This document shows positions 56,437-61,901 of a DNA stretch of 61,901 nt, in pieces (the first letter of the stretch is position 1; each line of letters starts with the position of its first letter). The position numbers and the translations under genes were made by a program. Source of the stretch: Clostridium polynesiense. Its GTDB lineage: Bacteria > Bacillota > Clostridia > Clostridiales > Clostridiaceae. The notes beneath the pieces were generated by a model, which searched no databases, had not been told where the DNA came from, and saw only the letters and a list, made by a program, of their open reading frames with translations. Location of the stretch: assembly GCF_000820705.1 (NCBI RefSeq), contig NZ_CCXI01000120.1, positions 1 to 61,901 on the forward strand, in the 5' to 3' direction.

Positions 56437-57748
56437 GCCCTTCCTTGTCCAAGGTATTTAGAAGTACACACGATATAAATATAACAATAAATAGAAATAT
56501 ATCTTCAAGAACATTTAATATTCCCATAGTAAATATTGAAGAAAGATATATAGCGAATATTAATAATAAAGTATTACTTTCCGCACTTTTTATTATTTTC
56601 AAATATAATCGCCAAATGAATATAATAAAAACTATAACTCCCACTATTCCTATAAATCCTAAAAAGTTTATATACATATTATCCACAACCAATTCAGGAA
56701 CATTATATTTAATAGCTCTTTCCCCTTGAATTTGGATAGAAAATCTTCCAAAAAGCTTATCAATAAGATTCCAAGAGAAAAAATCCTTCATATAATCCTG
56801 CCAGAAAATTATTCTTGTTAGAAAGCTCTGTGCCGAAAATAGGCTTGTTGTAGGATTTTTAGATGTAATAAAGCTCAAAACAAGAACTGCTGTAATATAT
56901 AATATAGGTACTATTAAAGGAAAGAGATATATGTGCAATTTTCTCCATTTACCAGCAGTAAGCCTATATATAAGTAAAAAAGCTAATGTATAAAACAATA
57001 TAAAATAAATATTTCTAGTATATGTAAAGAATATAGTAATTCCTATAATTATGACTGAAATAGCATGTAGGACTTTTTTTGATTTCTTTAAAGCATTAAA
57101 ATCATATAATAATTTGTATGCTGAATAGGCAGCAGCTGGTATAAGCAAAAGACCTAGCTTTAAACCTGAAGCCGTTGTTCCCATAGCTCTTACCTTTCCC
57201 CCAAGGTTAAAGGTCTCTGATTGAAACAAAGAGTTACCATTTACATCCTCGCTATAGATATAAAAAGGAGAATTAAAAATATGCTGAATAAGACCTAAAA
57301 CTACATTTACACATATTATTATTCCAAATGTTAAAAATATGTTTTTCAGCTTTTTTTGCGATAGCTTTTTAGGAAATATTAAAACTACAAAAGCCATAAA
57401 TAAATAAAAAATATTATTATATACAAAAAGTATATATTCATATGAATAACCTAATCTAAATTTAATAACAATTCCGTCAATAATTATATATAACCCCAAT
57501 AGCAATGCACTTATAGTAAACTTTGTTAATCTAGGTTTATTACCTTCAATCATATAACAAACCACATAAATAATTGATATTACTGCAAGGAGTATTTGAA
57601 AATGCATTCCTCTCACCAAAATATTATTAAACAAAGCCATTTGTAACTGCATCATAGGAGTTATAAAAGTTATATAAATTAACGAAATATATACAATTAT
57701 AACCATAAGTTTTTCACTTAAGTTATATTCCTTTGCAATAGATTTCAT
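56417..57748 (-). CDS. wzy: Wzy-type polysaccharide polymerase (block C)
   Basis: A 443-aa membrane protein with about eleven hydrophobic segments and a large outer loop before VDNMYINFLGFIG. AAAGGAG lies six bases before ATG. It shares the IYSEDVNGN / VDENGN type loop and the DNMY motif with the block B polymerase, which suggests a common origin of the two blocks. Polymerase function is inferred. Confidence 0.78.
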   Translation of the reverse strand: MKSIAKEYNLSEKLMVIIVYISLIYITFITPMMQLQMALFNNILVRGMHFQILLAVISIIYVVCYMIEGNKPRLTKFTISALLLGLYIIIDGIVIKFRLGYSYEYILFVYNNIFYLFMAFVVLIFPKKLSQKKLKNIFLTFGIIICVNVVLGLIQHIFNSPFYIYSEDVNGNSLFQSETFNLGGKVRAMGTTASGLKLGLLLIPAAAYSAYKLLYDFNALKKSKKVLHAISVIIIGITIFFTYTRNIYFILFYTLAFLLIYRLTAGKWRKLHIYLFPLIVPILYITAVLVLSFITSKNPTTSLFSAQSFLTRIIFWQDYMKDFFSWNLIDKLFGRFSIQIQGERAIKYNVPELVVDNMYINFLGFIGIVGVIVFIIFIWRLYLKIIKSAESNTLLLIFAIYLSSIFTMGILNVLEDIFLFIVIFISCVLLNTLDKEGRDFGED

Positions 57749-57766
57749 CTTCTGCTCCTTTTAAGT

Positions 57767-58657
57767 TTATATTTTCTGATATCCCCATCTCCTCTTTTTA
57801 TAGTCACCCAAAGCTCTCCAAACAATGCTGTTTCTTTGCTCTCCAAAAAACAGCTTAAATATTCTTGTTAGATAAAAGAACATGAATGAAATATGTTTAT
57901 ATGGAAATCGGAGGTTTTTATCAATTAATATGCATCGGTTTCTATTGTAATAATACTCATACATTTTTGATTTTTTACCAGTAGATGCACTTACCTTATG
58001 ATATATTATTGAATTCGGATAATACATCAATTTATATCCCTTTTTAGCAACTTTCAGACAATAGTCTACATCTTCATGATAAAGAAAATATTCCTCACTA
58101 AGATTTCCTACTGTTTTTATTACTTCTTTAGGTATAAGCATGTAGCAGCCAGATATGAAAGTCACTTCCTTGTCCACATCAAATTGTCCCCTATCTACTT
58201 CATCAGTACCAAAATGATATGCATTTCCTTTTAAGTTGCTGAACCTTCCTCCAGCATACCATAAGATATTTTTGTTATCATGATAATATATTTTACCTGT
58301 AGCTATACCAATATTTTTCTCTTCTTTTACCTTTTCTATAATATTAGATAAAAATTCCGGATCTACTATAGTATCATTATTTAATAAAAGAACATAATCA
58401 GCGTTGTCTGATAAAGCCCGATCTATTCCTATATTATTCCCCCCAGCAAAGCCTAAATTTTCTCCCGCTTGTATAAAAATCACATCAGGATACTTTTCCA
58501 TCATTATTTTATCATAAGATTCCTGTGAATCATTATCTACTACTACGACTTTATAATTATTATAATCTATTTGATTTAGGCTTTCTATGCACTGTAAAGT
58601 ATCATTCCAGCCATTATAATTTACTATTATTATATATATTAAATGTAATTTATTCAT
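57767..58657 (-). CDS. Family 2 glycosyltransferase, rhamnosyltransferase-like
   Basis: A 296-aa GT-A enzyme with IIIVNYNGWNDTLQC, AGENLGFAGGNNIG, LLNNDTIVDP (metal site) and HEDVDYCLKVAKKGYK, the pattern of rhamnosyltransferase-type family 2 enzymes. No dTDP-rhamnose genes (rmlC, rmlD) are seen, so another 6-deoxy sugar may be the donor. Confidence 0.87.
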   Translation of the reverse strand: MNKLHLIYIIIVNYNGWNDTLQCIESLNQIDYNNYKVVVVDNDSQESYDKIMMEKYPDVIFIQAGENLGFAGGNNIGIDRALSDNADYVLLLNNDTIVDPEFLSNIIEKVKEEKNIGIATGKIYYHDNKNILWYAGGRFSNLKGNAYHFGTDEVDRGQFDVDKEVTFISGCYMLIPKEVIKTVGNLSEEYFLYHEDVDYCLKVAKKGYKLMYYPNSIIYHKVSASTGKKSKMYEYYYNRNRCILIDKNLRFPYKHISFMFFYLTRIFKLFFGEQRNSIVWRALGDYKKRRWGYQKI

Positions 58658-58673
58658 TTATTTTAGTTCCTTA

Positions 58674-59435
58674 TTATATAATTTTATTCTGTCTAATCTC
58701 TTTAATAAGAATTTTTATAAATTGTGTATCCTCTATAAAATATCTTCTGAATAACCTTTTGGGTTCCTGCATAAATCTCCAAAACCACTCAAGTCCAGAT
58801 CTTTGCATCCATTTAGGAGCTCTTTTTATATTACCTGCTATAAAATCAAAAGTTGCTCCTATCCCAATTGATAAAGGGACATTATAATCATTTTTATATT
58901 TATAAATCCATTTTTCTTGCTTAGGTGCACCTACTCCAACCAAAAGTAAATCCGGCTGTGCCTTTTTTATCATATTAATTATCCGAGCATTTTCTTCAAT
59001 ATTTTTTTCAAATCCATAACTAGGTGAATATGTCCCTACTATTTGGATATTTTTATATTGACTTTTTATAGTATCAGCCGCTTGCTGTGCTATACCTTCT
59101 GCAGCTCCAAGAAAAAACATTTTATATTGTTTTTCTTCGATCATTGGCAATATTACCGGGATAATATCTGAGCCTGAAAGCTTTTCTTTAATAGGCTTTT
59201 TTATTACTTTTGAAGCCCATATTATAGGAACACCATCTGCAGTAATATAGTCAGCCTCCTTATAAATATTAAAAAACTCTTTATCCTCTTGCATCTTAAC
59301 TATGTGATCTACATTCACTGTAAGCATATATTTACTTTTACTCTTATCACAGAGAGCTTGATCAACGGTATTAATAAGCTCTTCCCAGCTTAAATTATCA
59401 ATTTCAATATCAAACATTCTAACCCTAGTATCCAC
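58674..59435 (-). CDS. WecG/TagA/CpsF family glycosyltransferase
   Basis: A 253-aa family 26 transferase: TVNVDHIVKMQED, ADGVPIIWASK, FFLGAAEG, VGVGAPKQEKW and the C-terminal RSGLEWFWRFMQEPKRLFRRY. Members add the second sugar (often N-acetylmannosamine type) to a lipid-linked first sugar. GTG at 59435 follows AGGGAGG. It implies an initiating transferase, which block C lacks; the gene at 39665 could serve. Confidence 0.92.
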   Translation of the reverse strand: MDTRVRMFDIEIDNLSWEELINTVDQALCDKSKSKYMLTVNVDHIVKMQEDKEFFNIYKEADYITADGVPIIWASKVIKKPIKEKLSGSDIIPVILPMIEEKQYKMFFLGAAEGIAQQAADTIKSQYKNIQIVGTYSPSYGFEKNIEENARIINMIKKAQPDLLLVGVGAPKQEKWIYKYKNDYNVPLSIGIGATFDFIAGNIKRAPKWMQRSGLEWFWRFMQEPKRLFRRYFIEDTQFIKILIKEIRQNKII

Positions 59436-60560
59436 TTATACCTCCCTATAATACTGTTTCATATTATTTACAATATTAATCCAAGAAAAGCTTTTAACTC
59501 TTGTAAATCCTTTTTCTATCATATCTTTTCTTAAATTGCTATCTTCTAAAACCTTATTAATAGCTTCAGCAATTTCCATTTCGGCATTTGGATTTATTAA
59601 TATTGCAGCATCTGCAGCTACTTCAGGTATAGATGAATTATTTGAAGTTATAACCGGAATTCCACATGCCATAGCTTCCAGTATAGGGAGTCCAAACCCT
59701 TCATATAACGAAGGATAAATAAAACATGATGCACCATTATATAGATTTATCAAATCCCTATCACTTACATAGTCAGTAATAATTACATCCTTTTCTAAAC
59801 CAAATTTCTCAATAACTTCATTAATCAAGTTATTTCCCCAGGCCTTTCTACCTACCAAGACAAGTTTAGCACCATGATTTTTATATTTAAATAATAAATG
59901 GTAGTAAGATTCTAATAGCTTTGGTATGTTTTTCCTAGGTTCCAAGGAACAAACTGACAAAATATATTTAGAATCTATATTAAATTTCTTTTTAACATTC
60001 TCTATATCATTTGTATCTGAGATAATTTTGAATTTATCTGAAATAGACTCTCTTGTTACTACTACCTTATTTCTATACTTAGGGAAGACCGCATCTATAT
60101 TCTTTTTAGAGTCAAGGGACACTGTAAAGATATATTTCGCCTTACGAACCGCTAATTCACTTAAAGGCTTCATATAAACCTTATTTTTCCAAGAGGTGGT
60201 TTCTTTAAATTTCCACATAGTAGCATCATGAAGAGTAAAAATAATATTTTTATGAAAAACCAATAACCCCGGTGGAAAAGCTGGAAAATGCACAACATCT
60301 GGCTTCTCATTTCTGATGATTCTGGGAATCCATATCTGCTCACAATAAATTTGGCTTTTAGATGAGCAGATTATAAATTTTGCTTTACCTTCAAAGATAC
60401 GAAGTTCTTCAGGTACTGACTCTTTAAAAAGTATTATGTATTTATTTCCATCATCATACTTAAGTAGATTTTTTACAATCTGAAAGGTATAATATTCAAT
60501 TCCAGTTGTTTTTCTTATTAATGACGTAGCATCAATTAATATCCTTTTTATCTTTCTCAC
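59436..60560 (-). CDS. Family 4 glycosyltransferase, mannosyltransferase-like
   Basis: A 374-aa GT-B enzyme with [34 protein letters not shown] and [22 protein letters not shown], a pattern common in mannosyltransferases of polysaccharide clusters. It lies next to manC, which makes GDP-mannose, supporting mannose as the donor sugar. The start is GTG with a weak site. Confidence 0.85.
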   Translation of the reverse strand: MRKIKRILIDATSLIRKTTGIEYYTFQIVKNLLKYDDGNKYIILFKESVPEELRIFEGKAKFIICSSKSQIYCEQIWIPRIIRNEKPDVVHFPAFPPGLLVFHKNIIFTLHDATMWKFKETTSWKNKVYMKPLSELAVRKAKYIFTVSLDSKKNIDAVFPKYRNKVVVTRESISDKFKIISDTNDIENVKKKFNIDSKYILSVCSLEPRKNIPKLLESYYHLLFKYKNHGAKLVLVGRKAWGNNLINEVIEKFGLEKDVIITDYVSDRDLINLYNGASCFIYPSLYEGFGLPILEAMACGIPVITSNNSSIPEVAADAAILINPNAEMEIAEAINKVLEDSNLRKDMIEKGFTRVKSFSWINIVNNMKQYYREV

Positions 60561-60606
60561 CTTTTCTTTAAAAATTAATATTTTAAATTATTATAGTACA
60601 AAGACT

Positions 60607-61653
60607 TTAATTTACTATAGTCTTTGCTTCTTTTATATACTGTTCATGATCTTTAGATGATATTAAAATGTGATTACTTGTTTCCACAATTATCAAATCC
60701 CTTACATTGTTCAAAAGAGTTTTTTTGTTTGTTATAACTATATTATTCTTAGAGTTATACATAAAAGAATTAGAGTCATGTACATTACCATTTATATCTT
60801 TATCCCTATACCTTTCAATACTACTCCAATTACCTACATCATCCCAACCAAAGCTGCTGGGAATAACATAAATATTTTCAGTCTTCTCCATAATTGCATA
60901 ATCTACTGATATTGATTCTACCCTTGAATAATTATATTCAAGCTTCTCGTTGAAATCTTCTTCTTTACATATAGCAATCTCATGCAAAAGGTTATAGGTA
61001 TTATTAAGATGTTTTTGTGTTAGTTTTATTATATTTTGTACCTTCCATATAAACATTCCGCTATTCCAAAGATAACTCTCATCCTGAACATATTCCATAG
61101 CTTTATTGATACTAGGTTTTTCAATGAAATTATCTACCTTTTTTATATGAAACATGTTTATCTTGTCCACATTTATTGATGATTTTATGTAACCATATCC
61201 TGTTTCAGGACGTGTTGGCGTTATACCTAGAGTAATTATTGCATCGTTATCTTTTTCAATAAAACTTGCTGCACTCTTCAATTCCTCTATAAATTCATCT
61301 TCATCATGAATCAGATGATCAGAAGGTACAACTATTAGGGTGGAGTTACTATAATACTTATTAATAATAAATGCAGATAAACTTATACATGGTGCAGTAT
61401 TTTTACCTACAGGTTCAATTATTATATTTCTATCTAATATTTCTGGTATCTGATCTTTTACTAATCCAACATATTTTTTTGATGTAACTATAAATATCTG
61501 TTCCATAGGTATTAATTTTAACAATCTATCAACTGTTAACTGAATCATTGTTTTATTTCCTAAAAGCTTTAAAAACTGCTTCGGATGCTCTTCTGTTGAT
61601 AGAGGCCAAAATCTTGTTCCCTTACCCCCAGCCATAATTAATGCACATAACAT
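60607..61653 (-). CDS. manC: Mannose-1-phosphate guanylyltransferase
   Basis: A 348-aa GDP-mannose pyrophosphorylase with MAGGKGTRFWPLS (residues 8-20), HPKQFLKLLG, VVPSDHLI and the FIEKP motif. It lacks the C-terminal isomerase domain of bifunctional forms. GAGAGG lies upstream of ATG. It is the first gene of block C. Confidence 0.93.
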   Translation of the reverse strand: MLCALIMAGGKGTRFWPLSTEEHPKQFLKLLGNKTMIQLTVDRLLKLIPMEQIFIVTSKKYVGLVKDQIPEILDRNIIIEPVGKNTAPCISLSAFIINKYYSNSTLIVVPSDHLIHDEDEFIEELKSAASFIEKDNDAIITLGITPTRPETGYGYIKSSINVDKINMFHIKKVDNFIEKPSINKAMEYVQDESYLWNSGMFIWKVQNIIKLTQKHLNNTYNLLHEIAICKEEDFNEKLEYNYSRVESISVDYAIMEKTENIYVIPSSFGWDDVGNWSSIERYRDKDINGNVHDSNSFMYNSKNNIVITNKKTLLNNVRDLIIVETSNHILISSKDHEQYIKEAKTIVN

Positions 61654-61795
61654 ACTTATACCTCTCTTTTAAAATAGTTATTAGTTTATTCTGATTATTT
61701 TTAATAGTTATGATAAATATAATTACATAAAACTTCATAAATTCAATAATTTTACTAATTAATTTATTTTTAACTCATGTTAATAATCAAATAAT

Positions 61796-61824
61796 ATTAT
61801 ATTATTAGTACCTTTTTTTTGCAA
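61796..61824 (-). promoter_or_regulatory. Possible promoter of block C (TTGCAA-N17-TATAAT)
   Basis: On the minus strand, TTGCAA (61819-61824), 17 bases, and TATAAT (61796-61801) lie about 140 bases before manC. It differs from promoters P1-P3. The region is very AT-rich, so chance matches are possible. Confidence 0.4.
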
Positions 61825-61901
61825 ACAAAATATACTATATTCCATTTCTCTAGGGGATTAATATTATTCTTTGCTGGTTTAAAGCAACTAATAAAAAAGT
61901 T

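Overview
The window looks like a chromosomal segment of a low-GC, Gram-positive anaerobe of the Clostridia type. The evidence is AT-rich DNA with strong Shine-Dalgarno sites, two TPP riboswitches controlling a thiW/cytX/thiM/thiE/thiD salvage operon, a Gram-positive type LexA box, and LytR-CpsA-Psr (LCP) cell-wall ligase remnants. The sequence alone does not name the species. Most of the window is an exopolysaccharide/capsule region made of three separate Wzx/Wzy-type blocks, nearly all on the minus strand.

Layout. 1-1.5 kb: partial IS200-type transposase, a wrecked IS256-type transposase, and a small membrane ORF that appears cut by it. 1.7-5.8 kb: phosphocholine-type module (BCCT transporter, 76-aa protein, LicC-like cytidylyltransferase, HTH-LicC-LicA fusion), no licD seen. 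6.0-23.1 kb (block A): ugd, wzx, rmlB, wzy, rmlA, two GT2 enzymes, frameshifted fdtB, GNAT-FdtA fusion, GT4, formyltransferase, PglC-like initiating transferase, PIG-L deacetylase, PglD-like acetyltransferase, and decayed pglE/pglF copies. 23.2-27 kb: a hairpin-bearing scar, a 3'-truncated sugar transferase, and intact PglE-like and PglF-like genes. 27.4-28.3 kb: LCP pseudogene. 28.6-38.3 kb (block B): ThDP-dependent MenD-like enzyme, wzx, pyruvyltransferase-family protein, GT4, wzy, two WbsX-like proteins, GT2. 38.3-39.5 kb: promoter and a second, more eroded LCP remnant. 39.7-40.3 kb: initiating sugar transferase. 40.6-42.1 kb: YihY-like membrane protein and a TcdR/UviA-size sigma factor. 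42.3-46.9 kb: thiamin salvage operon. 47-48.6 kb: secreted alkaline phosphatase. 49.2-61.7 kb (block C): acetyltransferase, GT4, wzx, fdtB, fdtA, GT2, GT4, wzy, GT2, WecG/TagA-type transferase, GT4, manC.

How the parts fit. Blocks A, B and C each carry one flippase and one polymerase, so three polymers could be made. Sugar supply seems shared. RmlA and RmlB in block A make dTDP-4-keto-6-deoxyglucose, which the FdtA/FdtB enzymes of block C need but block C does not encode. FdtB of block C could replace the broken FdtB of block A. The intact PglF/PglE pair at 23.8-26.9 kb could feed PglD and the PglC-like transferase of block A, whose own pglE and pglF are broken. Block A therefore looks like an acquired and partly decaying cassette joined to an older locus by recombination through pglF.

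Main points for a second look: (1) a 12-bp perfect LexA box inside the promoter of the sigma factor gene; (2) a GC-rich, foldable, unidentified RNA element between the first TPP terminator and thiW; (3) three near-identical promoters (TGGACA-N17-TAACAT/TAATAT) in the polysaccharide region, two of them with divergent decayed LCP genes, suggesting module duplication; (4) a chimeric pglF pseudogene; (5) a ThDP enzyme of the MenD fold inside a polysaccharide block.
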